From Diplosphaera chodatii (lineage: Eukaryota > Chlorophyta > Trebouxiophyceae > Prasiolales > Stichococcaceae): a stretch of DNA of 64,000 bases. The notes beneath the pieces were generated by a model. It saw only the letters and a program-made list of their open reading frames with translations, did no database searches and was not told the origin of the DNA. The stretch spans positions 62,001-126,000 of the forward strand of contig JAALGY010000014.1 in NCBI GenBank assembly GCA_032358165.1, read 5' to 3'. Of this stretch, positions 41,944-53,960 are shown one piece after another. Within the stretch, counting starts at the first letter, position 1, and each line of letters starts with the position of its first letter. A program made the translations under genes and the position numbers.

Positions 41944-44900
41944 ATGCCGCTGCTCATAGAGTATGACAGCAGCCTGGTGCCCGACGGCGGGCACCATGTG
42001 TTTGCGTCAATCGAGCTGGTGAAGCAGGTCAACAAGGAGGCAGCGGGTCACATATTCCACGAGCGTGCGCTGCTCCAGGCCGGCTTCTTAGGTGAGTCTT
42101 CCCTTCATTCCTGGATCCCGGCCCATATTCAGAGGTGCCATCCCGTCACCTCGCAGCCTGGTTCGGTTCTCTGCGGGCAGCCATTCCTCGGGTTCTGCGG
42201 CAAGGTGGAGCACGACACCAAGTCATGAGCAGCTTGCCGCCTGTCTTTCTGTTGTGATGAAAAGGAGCAGGGTACGCTGCAGCCAGCGCCGGCTGGTGGC
42301 CTGGCAGCGCATGCCTGCTGCACGTTCCCTTCAGCCATCTGGGGATGGGGCGTTCCCAATTGTAGACCATGTCCAGTCATGACTTGCGTTGTTGTTACCA
42401 TAGGATCAGACTGCGCCACAGAGGACGATGCTACCGCAGAGGTCAGGAGCAGCGCCAGCAGGGCCAGCCTACTGGACGACACAATACCAGAGGGGTGAGC
42501 TTCGATTGATCTAGCAGACAGTCGTGCATATCCGCTTGAACGGCGTGGGATACAGCAACGAGCCATGGGGCGCTCATTGAAACACCTTCAATGGTGCAGC
42601 GTGAGCTGGTCTGGCAAGAAGAAGAAAAAGAAGAAGGACAAGTCGAAGCCGGACTACTACAAGCTGCTGGGCCTGCAGAATGAGCGATGGATGGCCACAG
42701 AGAGTGACATCAAGCTGGGTGCGTGTCTGGCATCTGCTGGCCAAATACTGCAGATTGCACCAACATGCGGGCGGCCTGTACGCTGATGCTGTTCCTGCAT
42801 GTGTGCAGCCTACCGCAAGGTGGCGCTGGAGCATCATCCAGACAAGGCTGGCGCAGGCATCACTGACGAGGCTGAAAAGGCCAGAATTGATGAGTATTTC
42901 GTTCAGGTGTGCGCCAACTGCTCTCGTTATATATCACCAGGTAGTCAGCAACATTGCATCAACAATGCGGCCTTGCCTCTCCATGTGCCTGCCTTTGCTA
43001 AGCTGCCACATGCAATTTGCAGGTCCAGGAGGCGTATGACAATCTGTCGGATCCAGCAAAGCGGCGCGAATTCGATTCAATCGATGAGTTTGATGACACA
43101 TTGCCAGAGTCATGTGCACCCACCGACTTCCTCAGGGTGCGCCGTGTCAGATGCCATGCTAGAGCTGCGCTGACTGCTGTGCAACACCAGAGTCACAGCT
43201 ACGCAGCAACCATCCCCAGGCAGCCCACAGTGCAGTTGCCCGGTGCAGGTGTTTGGGCCAGCATTTAGGCGGCAGGCGCGGTGGAGTGTGCAGCAGCCGG
43301 TGCCGGAGTTGGGGGAAGACGAGGACGAGGACAGGTCCGTTGCAACCTGCTGCAATGTGGCCAGCACTGTGTTGGCACGTGCAACAGCCAATGCCAAGAC
43401 ATTGAGGAAAAGGCACGGCCGCATGCAAAGTACCATTATGTGCAAGTTGTGCAGGGCGGTGGATCGCTTCTACAAGTTTTGGTTTGGTTTCAAGTCGTGG
43501 CGCGAGTTTCCACACCCCGACGAGGAGGACATCGAACAGGCCGAGTGCCGTGAAGACAGGTGCCCGATTGGCCTGCGCTGCTCTGTCGATAGCCAGCGAG
43601 TGCACCTGGGCAGAGATGATGGTGCATGGTCCAAGCGGGATGTGATGCGTCTGTCCGCCTTCCAGTTGCCGACTTCGAAAGTTGTCAAGAGTGCAGATTA
43701 AGGCTGGTTGTCAGGCAAGCAAGTTGTCGTCACCTGTCCTTAACAGGCGGTACATTGAGCGCTTCAACTCAAAGCTGCGGGAGAAGGCAAAGAAGGACGA
43801 GGTGAAGCGGCTGAAGGCCTTTGTGGAGACTGCCTTCAATCAGGACCCGCGCATGGTGCGGCGGCGGCAGGCAGAGAAGGCCGCCAAGTGAGCCGCCCTC
43901 CACCTTCAAAATGATCGACGATGCTTGGATAATTATATAATCAGTCGCCTGCCTTCATCCTGTCCATTCTGGCGGGACTTGACACATTGATGGACAGTAT
44001 GTCTTTAGGGACTTGTTGGTCTCCCTGGTGGGCTCACAGCCAGTGTGCGTCAACAGGGATGCGAGGAAGCTGGCGAAGGACGCGGCGAAGCAGAAGGAGC
44101 AGCAGGAGGCAGAGGCGGCGGCGGCGGCGGAGGCCGTGGCGCGCGCCGAGGCAGAGGCAGCGGCGTCTGCGGCGGCGGCGGACGCCAAGAAGGCGCGCCA
44201 GGCGGAGCGCAAGGCCATGCAGAAGGAGCGCAGCCGGCTGCGCGGCCTCATCACCGGCGCCGGTGCGCAGCCCGGCAGGACAGGCTGTGATGTCTGCCAT
44301 GCGCTGCGCGCCGTCCTGCAAGAGGCCGCGGCGGTGCTGCTGCCTCGTGGCAGGGATGATGTGCGCAGCGTGTATCATGCGAGACGCCCGGCGAGGGGCG
44401 TGCATGAGCATGAAACATTCCTTTGCAGATGGCGGGAAGCTGGTGGACGACTGGACCATGGAGCAGCTGTGCGAGAAGCTGTCGCTGGAGCAGCTGCGCG
44501 TGTTCAGGGAGGGCCTGGAGCAGCGCGCCGGAGACCGCGGCGCGCAGTGCACCCTGTGCCAGGTGCGTCAGCTGCTCGCATCCTGATCAGGTCCCATCTT
44601 GTGTTGTGCAATGCAGCTGAGTGAGATGGTCCGATCTTGCTTATCAGAATCAAGCACCTATGTCAAAGGTGAAACAGCAACTCAATGTTGACAAAGGTGC
44701 ATCTTGCCAAGCAGGAGAACCAGGAGCTGATAGGGCAGAAGGTGTCGGCGGAGGACATAGCTCGGCAGCAGGCGGCGTCGGCGGCGGAGGCGCAGGCCAG
44801 CGCCGCGCGGAAGCAGGAGGAGGCCGACCGGGCGGCGCGCCTGGCGTCCTGGGCCCCCGAGGAGATCCGCCTCCTGGAGAAGGCGCTGACCAAGTTCCCC

Positions 44901-46059
44901 GTGGTGAGCATACTTTGAGGTTATCGTGCACCATCTGTGTTGCAGGGACTGGTTACCACTGTCACGATGGGCTTCTTGTCGTTTTGCGCACCTGTGGACA
45001 GGCCCTGCTGTCGCAGTAACTGATCAACTTCTGCATTGCTGTGTTGTCATGTAGGTCTGCTGTCACCATATTGTGTCATGTGCCTATCTGCCCTGTGGTA
45101 CAGGGCACAGCCAAGCGGTGGGATCAGGTGGCGGCGTATGTGCGGACACGCACGGTGCCAGAGGTCATCGACATGGCCAAGCACGGTCTCAAGGCGGGCC
45201 TTGGCGCAGCCAAGAAGCCCAGCTTCGTGCCCACCGGCAAGCGTAGCGGCACCGCCATCAACTCTGATGCCACCGCACGCCACGAGGTGACTGGCGTGCA
45301 ATAGGAACGGCGGATCTTGCCCAACATATAGCTGCTGCGCACCCATTGTCCTCGAATCAGCTAGAACTTCACAGTGAAGCATAACTTCACTGAAGGGGCA
45401 TGAACCCTTGTGCAGGTGTTCACGGATGTGGACATCAACCTGGCGCCTTCGGCGCAGCAGCAGACCAGCGCAGCTGATGGCGCCATGGGCACGGGCGCCG
45501 CAGCAGGCAGCTCAGCACCTGCAAACGGCGCGGCCCCTGCGGAGCCCTCGGCAAACGGCAGCGCGGAGCCAGCCCCTGCTCCGGAGGCTGCCACCAATGG
45601 CGGCAGCAGCGAAGCTGCCGACCCTGAGGAGTGGAGCAATGCGCAGATGCTGGCACTTGTGGGCGCCATGAAGAAGCATGGAAAGGTGGGCTGGCCGCTG
45701 ATGCTGCACTGTGCTATGCCTGTTTGTAGCCAGAACTGTCATTGCACAGGTTTGCAGGGGATTTGATTGCAACAGTTGAATTGTCCATGCATGATCAGCT
45801 GAGGCCTGGCTGACTTGTACCCGCACCATGCAGGATTTGGTGGACCGGTGGGACCGCATCGCTGCTGAGGTCGAGGGCAAGGACAGGATGCAGTGCCAGC
45901 ATCGGTAAGGGTGCCACCCACTCGCTGCTGCTTGCCATGCTGTGCTCACCGTTCATTCAGCTGACCGTGTTGTATGCAATGCCCTGCTAATCCTGCGTGT
46001 CCAACTGCTGCAGGTTCAAGTCACTACGCAAATCAGTCAAAGCCAAGAAGGGAGGGTAG
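41944..46059 (+). CDS. DNAJC2: Zuotin/ZRF (DNAJC2) J-domain protein with two SANT domains
   Basis: Zuotin/ZRF is a ribosome-associated Hsp40 that recruits Hsp70 near the exit tunnel; plant and animal forms also bind chromatin. The ATG at 41944 begins MPLLIEYDSSLVPDGG, the N-terminal Ssz-binding-like segment (EPAGHxFH pattern as KEAAGHIFHERAL). The J-domain follows a Lys run: SGKKKKKKKDKSKPDYYKLL, then AYRKVALEHHPDKAG (HPD present), VQEAYDNLSDPAKRREFDS. Next are the zuotin-homology parts WFGFKSWREFPHPDEED and YIERFNSKLREKAKKDEV, the charged middle domain (ARKLAKDAAKQKEQQEAE), and DWTMEQLCEKLSLEQLRVF. Two SANT domains end the protein: WAPEEIRLLEKALTKFP with KRWDQVAAYV, then EEWSNAQMLALVGAMKKHGK with DRWDRIAAEVEGK and CQHRFKSLRKSVKAKKGG. 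About 13 exons; stop at 46059. Confidence 0.95.
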
Positions 46060-46187
46060 CTCGTGAGATTGCGGGGTCAGAAGCAGAACACAGGTTGAGA
46101 TCAGGTGGACATGGCAGGAATACACTCACATCTTAATAGCTAAACTAGCTAAGTGCTGCCATCCGATTGTTCCTGTACAGCCGAGTT

Positions 46188-46216
46188 ATTTGGCTCACAG
46201 TACTTTGGCTCACAGT
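46188..46216. repeat. Near-tandem duplication, 12-13 bases
   Basis: tttggctcacagt occurs twice with a 2-3 base spacer in the short spacer between the convergent zuotin and Gln-rich genes. Confidence 0.75.
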
Positions 46217-46280
46217 TTGTATTGAACAAAATGCAACAAACAAATAGTTTTCTGGCATGTTGCACTTGTAACACCTCTTG

Positions 46281-48784
46281 CTAGCACTGAACTGACGGCG
46301 CCGATGGTGTGTGTTGCTGTGCCCACTGTGCTGCCTGTGGCGGTGGCCAGCCGCCATACTGTGGCGGCACCACCTGCCCAGCCATGCTGCCCCATGCTCC
46401 CATGCCCGGCAGCTGCAGTAGGCCCAGTGGCTGTTGCGGCCACAGCATGCCGGGCGCCCCGTACTGCGGCAGTATGTTAGCCTGCTGCTGTGCTGCAAGG
46501 CTCTTTGCACTGCTGCCTGTTGCGTCTGCATCTGTACGCCACCCAGTGCACTGTCTGCTTGAGTAGTGCTGGACCTGACCATGGTGCTGTTGTCACACAC
46601 AATGAGCACACATGCAGAGTGAGTTCACACATGTATGCTACACACCCTCGAGGTAGCCACGCGAGCGGCATTGCGCCATGGACTTCAGGCGCTCCGTGTA
46701 CGGCTGTGTGGACCGTGGCGGCTCAATGTGTGCAGTTCTCCGCCTGGTTGGCTTTTTCGTGAAGTGGGAGTTCCATTCCCCGCGGCTGCGGGTGCCGCCT
46801 CCTGTGGTGCTGCCTCGCGCTGAACCGGCACTTGACGGCGCCTGGCTGCCGGGATGCTGGCCTGCTCCGTTCATGCTTACCGCGCGACCATGCATGAGGC
46901 TCCTGCCGCCACCCTGCGTCCTTCCCCGTGGAGGCGTGGGTGATGCCTGCCGGTTTGGTTGCTGCTGCCGTGGCCAAGGCTGCAGCTGCGGAGGCTGCGT
47001 GCCGATGTGCTGCGCCGGCATGCTTCCATTTGCAAGTGGCTGCAGCTGTGCTGCAAACGGCAAGTACTGCTGCTGGCTAGTGCTGGGCATCCATGGAGCC
47101 TGTGGGGCAACAACATGTCCAGTGGCCAGCTGCTGTAGTGGCAGCTGCTGCCACCACTGTTGCACTTGCACCTGTGGCTGAGGCATCTGCGTCCCCGACT
47201 GCTTTGCATGCTGCACTTGCGGCTGCATGTGCGCTGGGCTGTTCTGCTGGCCGACCTCCATTAAAGTTTGCTTGTGCTGGCCCTTCTGTTGCCTGCTAGA
47301 GCCGTGTGCTTGGACAGCTGGTGCCAGCATCTGCGTTTCTGATTGCTGCTGTTGCTGCACACTGCCTGACGCCATTACTGGCGTCTGCATACCCTGCAAT
47401 GGCAGGGGCGTCATGAGCTGCTGCTGGAGCAGAGGCGGGTGCAGCAAGCCCCACTGGTTCACCACCTTTGGTGTCATCGTGAGCGGCTGCTGCGCCTGGT
47501 ACACCTGCTGCGGCTGGCCTGGCTGCCGTGGCTGGGACGGCGCCTGTGGCAGGCCAAGTTGCGGTGCGTGCGGCGGAGCCAACCGGCTTGCAGACGGCTG
47601 CTTTCGTGGTGCTGCCTTGCCGGAGCTGGGCTGCAGGGTTCCGTCGTTACTGTGCCGCTGCTCAGTGTCCAGCTTCTGCTGGCTGCGTGCAGTGAACAGT
47701 GGCGAGCCGTAAAGTGGCTTGGAGCTCTTCGCCTGCAGGCAGGGTCCTACAATGTCTTATCTCGATGCAGTAGATGAGTGCACCGAGTGTGACAGTGGTC
47801 GTTGATTGCAGGGCTAGGGGAAGCATCGTGAGTCCGACCCACCCTTGGGGGAGCAGGTGGCAGCTTCCTGCGCAGCACGGTGCCCATGCTCTGCGTGCTG
47901 TCGTTCCAGCCGCGCTGCTGCACATGCTTGGGCCGCACCCAGCGGCGGTTTGCAGCAGGGGTTGCAGCCCTTTGCGCAGAGCTGTTTCCAGCCTGGGCAG
48001 GCTGCTGGGCGGGAGATGATTGTGCAGATGCAGGCTGCGGTCGCGGTGCTGATGCTGCTGTAGGATCTTGCTGTGGCTGTGGCGCTGCTGTCCCCTGCAC
48101 CGGCTGCTGCTCCTCACCTGACACACGCTGCTGCTGGCCTGATGCAGGGTGGGCTGCTGGCGAGCTGCTAGTCTGCAGCTGCAAACCTGACACAGCTGCT
48201 TCAAGCGGCACCATGGCAACAGGCACTGCGGGGAGCTGACCAACCGTGGATGGCAAGGCTGCAGCCTGCTGCCACCCCACAGGCTGTTGCTGGTCCGGCA
48301 CACTCACATCTGCAGGAGTGTTTGTTGTCCCTTCTGCGGATCCTTGCCACGAGACATGCCGGTCACGCTGTGCATGGCCTCTTGCGACCAGTACCTGGGG
48401 CCTGCCATTCGCCACAGGATGGCTGTGCGAGGGCTGGGGCCGCTCTGGATATGCTGACGTTCTGTAGGCACCGTACAAATGCAGTGTTGAGGTGTAACGA
48501 ACCCTATATGCAATGCATATCCCTGATGCTCTTGCAGCTTGCTCTGGCTGTGGAGAGCGCCGTGACCCACTAACAAGCAGTCTCTATCTGCACCTGTCGT
48601 TCTTTTGCACATGAGTGGGATTGGGGCCCCACGTCAGCAACTCCTGGCTGCCTCGTGCCGGCAGTTGCTCTGGCATGCCCGGCTGGCCTGTCAGCTGCCA
48701 GTTCATTGAAATCGCTGGCTTGCACATATATAATCTCTACGTCGGTTGGGTCCACCAGGGCTTCGACGCCGCTAATTGTAGCGC

Positions 48785-48852
<68 letters not shown>

Positions 48853-48893
48853 GATCCCTGATGTTTGAGCAGCGATCCAGTTGCTGCAATCAT
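46281..48893 (-). CDS. Gln/Pro-rich low-complexity protein with a 22-Gln tract, function unknown
   Basis: No domain is recognised. The ATG at 48893 begins MIAATGSLLKHQGS, followed by 22 consecutive Gln encoded only by CAG, then GATISGVEALVDPTDVEIIY. A second exon (about 48466-47840) holds TSAYPERPQPSHSHPVANG, many Gln runs and NRRWVRPKHVQQRGWND. A large exon (about 47740-46640) starts AKSSKPLYGSPLFTARSQQK, is about one quarter Gln, and ends with basic HFTKKPTRRRTAHIEPP and YTERLKSMAQCRSRGYLEG. The last exon, VQHYSSRQCTGWR...ANILPQYGAPGM, stops at 46281. Composition suggests a nuclear or RNP-granule protein, but this is inference. The junction between the polyQ exon and the second exon was not resolved, so two genes are possible. 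Confidence 0.55.
48786..48851 (-). repeat. Uninterrupted (CAG)22 microsatellite encoding polyglutamine
   Basis: On the plus strand CTG is repeated exactly 22 times without interruption; on the coding minus strand this is (CAG)22, giving 22 Gln in the first exon of the Gln-rich gene. The absence of CAA interruptions predicts length instability. Confidence 0.97.
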
Positions 48894-49603
48894 GCAAGCA
48901 GCTCATGAGGTCATCCGAGCATTGTCTAAACGCAACCCAAACGCGTGAGCATGCATATTGGCGTTGCACAGCATGCTGCGTGTGGAGTCCACCTGACACG
49001 ATGGTATGTACGCGCGGCTGTTGCTGGAGTGATGGGGTTGTGCATAATGAGCACCAGGCAGAGAGTGTTGATGTGCAGTAGCTTCCAGATGCAGGCTCCA
49101 GATGGCTTGCGCACAGCTCGATTGCTGCTAAAAAGACACAATAAATGTGTTGACTCTCCGTACAGTGGCAAACAGCCTATTTGTTGTCGGGAGTGCCAGT
49201 CATCATGGTCAAAGCATGGTACATGTTGCCTGGCCGTTGCAGAATAACCTCGGGGAAGGAGGTCGTGCAAATCGTGTCGCTTCAGCAGGGCAAAAGCGAC
49301 ATCAAGTGTTTGAATCTTGGCTCATGTCGGCAGCTGGACACTCGTGTACGCGGCTCGGCGGGCAGAGTCGCGGTGCAGGCAGGGTGCTAATTACAGCAGG
49401 ACCCTCGCCAGCTTCTTCCCAGCGCCGGTCGGTATCGGCGGTCTGCTCATCGAGCGCATCCCCGCATCTAGTAACTAAAACGGTTGTGCAGACACCTGCA
49501 AACTTGTACCAATCCAGTACTGCACTGACGGAGCCATCGCTGTTGCCTCACTTGCAATAAGAAGCCGTCCATAGCCCTTGTCCAACAACTGGGCTTTGAC
49601 GGC
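48894..49603. other. Intergenic, divergent promoter region
   Basis: About 710 bases lie between the Gln-rich gene and paralog A of the tandem trio. No supported exon was found. Confidence 0.4.
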
Positions 49604-51027
49604 ATGTCGCAGCTGCGCAACAGCCTGGTCCGACTGAGTGGCGCTGCACAGCCCCTGATCAACCCAGCTGACGCGGCGTTGCTGCGCTCCCGCTTTGCGG
49701 CCTCCTACTGCCCTGTCAGGTGTGATGGCTAGGACTATGCCATGCCATGTGCATCTATATGGTGCTCCACCACTCCGATGGCCGGTTCAAGATCCCGGTT
49801 GCAATGAGCAAACACGTATTGGACCGCTGATTGGTCGCAACACCTAGCTTGTGCGCCTCCACAATGAATCAGTACGGTGATTATCTCGCCTCTGCAACCT
49901 TCCAGGTTGTTTGGTTTCGGCAGCCACGCGTCTGACAACGACCCCGAGACGCTCGAGCGGTGCGTATAATCCTGTCGGGCGGATGCTCATGGCTATCGCT
50001 TGTTTATGACTGCATCCAGCTGACGCACGAGCCCATATGCGTGGCCATCACTAATGTGCCTTTTCCGCAGGGAGAAGCAGAAAAATCTTCGCGGAGAGCA
50101 GGTGACATCCTGGGCATTTGCTCGAGGCGTACAGATGCCACAGATCTGACATTGTCACCAAAACATGCGTCACCAAAACATCCAGAAATCATGTGTCCAA
50201 AGCTGCATGTTTGCTTGTCATCAGGACAACTCCCACGTCGAGGGCTGGAACGAGAAGCTTGCATCGGGTATGCTTCACAGTTAGCAACTTGTGCTGGCAC
50301 TGCATATACATCTTGTGCACGGTGGTCAAACCCTGGTCAACAGTTGACAGTGTGCAGTGTTGAACAACGTGCCCATTGCACGCCAACACCGCCAACAGCT
50401 GACATCTGCTTTGCTCTTGATCCTGCAGATTCAGAGGCTGCGGTAAGGATTGCAGACGGATTTCCTATAACCCAGCCAGCTCGGTGCAATGCACACTCCT
50501 GCGCAAACCCTGCTCAGTCTCTCGCCGCTTCCTTGTCAGAATGTGGCAGCATGCATTGTTCTAGGTGAAGTCGGGCAATGTGCCTCAGTCTGATGAGCAC
50601 CATGAAGAGCACATCGATGAACTGCAAAAGCACACCGAGCAGGCCCACGCGGAGGACCACAACAAGTCCTCCGGGTGTGTGCTGATCGGTCAGCTGCTGG
50701 CCAGCTGCATGGCACTGTCAGCGCCACTCGCCCACTGTGATACCTTGCACAATCAAACTGTACAACGTACTACTCGGTACTACAGGTGAAGGCGGACCGA
50801 CATGGCGAGGAGCTGTCGGACGCCGAGCTCCAGGAGCACACTGTTAAGAAGGCGCGCATATCATGTGCATGGCACCAGCACAAAGCTCCGCAACCTGAGC
50901 ATTTCGAGAAGCTTGTGCATGGGTTTCACAGCTGTGCACGTGTGAGTTGCAGGTCCAGGAGCTCCATCAGCAGGGTGGGGACGTCACATCAAAGACCACG
51001 GTGGAGGAACATGTTAAGACGGGCTGA
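49604..51027 (+). CDS. Tandem small-protein family, paralog A
   Basis: The family is not recognised. Exons 49604-49719, 49906-49959, 50071-50101, 50225-50267, 50429-50442, 50786-50842 and 50953-51027 join in phase to 129 residues. The N-terminus (MSQLRNSLVRLSGAAQPL...LLRSRFAASYCPVR) is Arg/Ser/Ala-rich without acidic residues at first, as in a mitochondrial presequence. The core is FGFGSHASDNDPETLEREKQ, then VEGWNEKLASDSEAAVKADR, then AELQEHTVQELHQQGG. An alternative exon at 50565-50678 (VKSGNVPQ...IDELQKHTE) looks like a second copy of the terminal module. The core recurs in paralogs B and C just downstream, with the same intron phases. Confidence 0.66.
50154..50181. repeat. 13-base duplication with 2-base spacer in paralog A intron
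   Basis: gtcaccaaaacat occurs twice, separated by gc, in the intron between 50101 and 50225. Confidence 0.85.
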
Positions 51028-51598
51028 GGCGCCGAGGATTTGTGCGGCCAGCTGTGCAAGCAGCTTGAACCATGCGGAACTGAGGATGTACGTTACATCG
51101 ACTGTGGGTTTAGCCTTTGGCGGTAGGCTTAGGTCAGCTTAGTGGGGCAGGAGCTATACGTTGTAACGATAGAGTAGTGCTGGCAAGACGGTCTATGGCT
51201 TGCAGGATCCTGCCGGTCCTGGTAAACCCTGCACAGACCTGATATGACGACAGCTGGAAGCACTGCATGCAAAGGTCTGGAAGGAGACAGCAGCTACATC
51301 AAAGCACCGAATATTTTCCTCAGGGTCATACCAAAACTCATCTGCCGGTCAGTTAGCAGATGTGGCCAGTACACAAGCAAGCTGGCCAGAAACCGTCAAC
51401 CGAAGCAGTACCCTGGCACCTGCTCGTGGCTGTGGATATCCGTGCAGATTGGGGCACTGCCAACAGCTGGGCAACAGATAACTTCTGCACGACCACAACG
51501 CTGAAGCACCAGGACCGCCTCAGTGCATTGCAGCTGTCAGCTGCTGCCACACATCTTGCGTGAAGGTACCTGTCATGTCTCCTGCAGTTGTAGCAGGT
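51028..51598. other. Intergenic between paralogs A and B
   Basis: 571 bases; expected to hold the 3' UTR of A and the promoter of B. No supported gene is seen. Confidence 0.4.
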
Positions 51599-52577
51599 AT
51601 GCGCAGCAGCGCCATGCAGGGGTGCTTGACAGCGCTGTTAGCAACATCCCGTCCATGGCGCCAGCAGTTCGTCAGGTGAGCAGAGTAGACGGTTTGCTGA
51701 GCATGATGGCTCCTTAGGCGAGTGAAGTGACCATGCGATGCAAGCACTGGGCACCAATGCTGTCAGCAGATGTACGCTAGACGGATGTCACCAGGCTTTG
51801 TTTGTGCTGGCTGCAGAACCATGGGTTTCGGAAGTCATTGCAGCGACAACAACCCAGACATCATTGAGGTGCAGACTCGCAAGCACCTGAGCGGTAAGGA
51901 GCCTGCTGTTCGGACCCTCGCTATCTCGGTGCATGTTTCGGGCCGTGCTCTGCTGGTCTGCATGTACTGCCGGCATCTTGTATGAAGTGTGAGCGTGCTG
52001 CAGGCGAGCCACAATACTCCACCATCATCGAAGGCACCTGCTGCAGCGACGGAAGCATTGACGATTTGTCGGCGTCCATCATCTCTGCTGACTCTGCATG
52101 AATTGTGCATTGCCTCGGTGACGACCACTTGCATGCTACTCTAGCATTCCTTACTGCAGGCTGGAATGAGCTCCTTGCAAGCGATGCAGGTATGTCAACT
52201 TTCCAATGCAATGGGCATATGAACTGAGCGCACAGCCGATTAGATGCCAGTGTGTAACCGGGTATGTGAATCCCTGCAGAGGCTGTGGTCAAGGCTGAGA
52301 GGTGAGTCTCCTGCTGCTTCATCGTGTGAGGCATATGTCGCAGATGAGCATCACACTCGACGCTGCTTCGTTATGGCGCTCCCAACGTCAACCGTATATC
52401 CCTTCAAGCAGGCTGGTCAATGATGATGGCGGCAGCATGGACTTCGCAGCCATGCAGGCATACACCGTGCAGCTCATCCAGCAGATCCATGATGGCGGTG
52501 CAATGGAAGTTCAGACCACGACGGTGGCAGCGGGTAGGTTCACCGGCAAGGAGGCTGACAAAGGCACACCCGCATAG
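51599..52577 (+). CDS. Tandem small-protein family, paralog B
   Basis: Exons 51599-51675, 51817-51893, 52004-52033, 52160-52189, 52280-52301 and 52412-52577 give 133 residues in frame. Exon 1 (MRSSAMQGCLTALLATSRPW...FVR) again resembles a mitochondrial presequence and ends in phase 2 as in A. The core MGFGSHCSDNNPDIIEVQTR aligns with paralog A. The exon pair E2-E3 of A is fused here. The exon ending IIEG uses an apparent GC donor at 52034, which is required to keep GWNELLASDAEAVVKAER continuous. The C-terminal exon, FAAMQAYTVQLIQQIHDGG, matches the A and C terminal helix but continues with a Thr-rich tail unique to B. Confidence 0.62.
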
Positions 52578-53247
52578 GGAAACACATCGTGAGAATCGTG
52601 CTGAGGTTCTGGCTGAACGGTAGCCAGACAATTGTATGCAGGCGCTCCTCGCTGTCGATATGCCCATTAGGTGTTGATAAGTTGCATGAAGCACCCTTTC
52701 GCAGCGTGCTGCACACACAGGTCACCGCCACATGCGCTGCGTGCTTTCTTGAGTGTCTAGGTGTCAGCTGTCAGGTCTGAAGGGGTGCCTGAAGGAGTGC
52801 TACAAACATGTTGCGTCCGGATGTTCATCTTGAGAGCATTTTGTTGCGCGCCACGCTGATCAACTGGACAAGTTGAGACTCCGGGGGAATCAACTCTTAC
52901 ATTTCTTTAATGCATGTGTTCCCTTTCCGCCGCCCTTTCCGCCGTCTCCATGTCCGAGACCTACGGTGCAGCTGGGCCATCATTGAGCAATTGTGCAGCT
53001 GCCTTTATGGCAACGTATTCAAGTTGGGCTGAGTCAAGCGAGACTTCGACCGCTCATAGTTATATACGCCGTTGCATGCGCCTTTGTGGCATCTGCTGGT
53101 AAACTTTCGGGCTTGGCGATCAGCTGGGTACGGCAGCGGATGAATCCAACGTCCCCTGCTGCCTTGCATTGCAGAGTGCTCTGGCACTGTCCAAAACAGA
53201 GACGGCAACTGGTGTGTCCGGCGTTCCGCCATACGTGGCAACCAACA
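52578..53247. other. Intergenic between paralogs B and C
   Basis: 670 bases without a supported exon. The direct repeat ccctttccgccg / ccctttccgccg sits near 52920-52943. It may be part of the paralog C promoter. Confidence 0.4.
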
Positions 53248-53960
53248 ATGTGCAGATTCCAATTGCGGTGCGCGCATGGCAATGCAACCCCTGCTGGCAG
53301 GCGAGACTGAGACGATGATTGCGTACGCATCGTTCCCATCATGAGTAACATGGAATGAACTACTATGCTGCAGCAGCCGGCTGTGATCACTTGCCGCGCT
53401 GAGCAACTGTTTTTAAAGCAAGTGCAGGACCTGCGCCCAGTCCTCCGAGAGGAATCCCGAAAGCTCAGAGCAACAAAAGCAAAAGGAATTCAGCGGTGAG
53501 GGCTTGATCAGATCACCAGTTGACGTTGACACAGCAATGATGCAGTCAGCGCACACCAGCCACATTGGTCGAAGCACCATACAGTGATGTTGCAGGGGAG
53601 TCGACGTCTGCAATCGTCGAGGGCTGGTCCGAAGATCTGGCATCAGGTGTGTTTCGGGTGCAAGGATGTCACTGCTCTCGAGGCCGAGTGCCATCGCGCA
53701 GCGCAGCACCTTGACCAGTGGGTTGCCGGGACCCGCTTTCAGCCAGCCAGCTGTTTTTGCTGCTGCTGACACCTGCCGTTCGTTCACTGCCAGACTCTGA
53801 GGCGATCATCAAGGCAGAGCGTCATGTGGATTCGGATTCAGACATTGCGGAGCTGCAGGAGCGCACCATTAGAGCACTGCATGGGAAAGGGGCAGCGGAG
53901 ACGGACGGCACTGCTGGCAGCCACGTAGATGCATCGCAGCAAGGGCGAGCAAACAGCTGA
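53248..53960 (+). CDS. Tandem small-protein family, paralog C (divergent N-terminus)
   Basis: Exons 53428-53495, 53596-53646 and 53794-53960 are well supported by alignment to B and A: CAQSSERNPESSEQQKQKEF corresponds to the SDNDPExLE segment, IVEGWSEDLAS then DSEAIIKAERHVD to the core, and IAELQERTIRALHGKG to the terminal helix. Intron phases match A and B. The FGFGSH part of the core is lost. The first exon is tentative: 53248-53300 (MCRFQLRCAHGNATPAGR) has the required phase 2 end but needs a GC donor. With it the protein has 112 residues. Confidence 0.52.

Noticed and set aside
46678..47181. 167-codon plus-strand Cys-rich frame
   Set aside because: Cys/Trp richness is the complement of CAG/CCA-rich Gln-Pro coding sequence.
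48615..48908. Plus-strand poly-Leu or poly-Cys frames over the CTG repeat
   Set aside because: Repeat read in other frames; the minus strand gives a sensible ATG and flanking protein.
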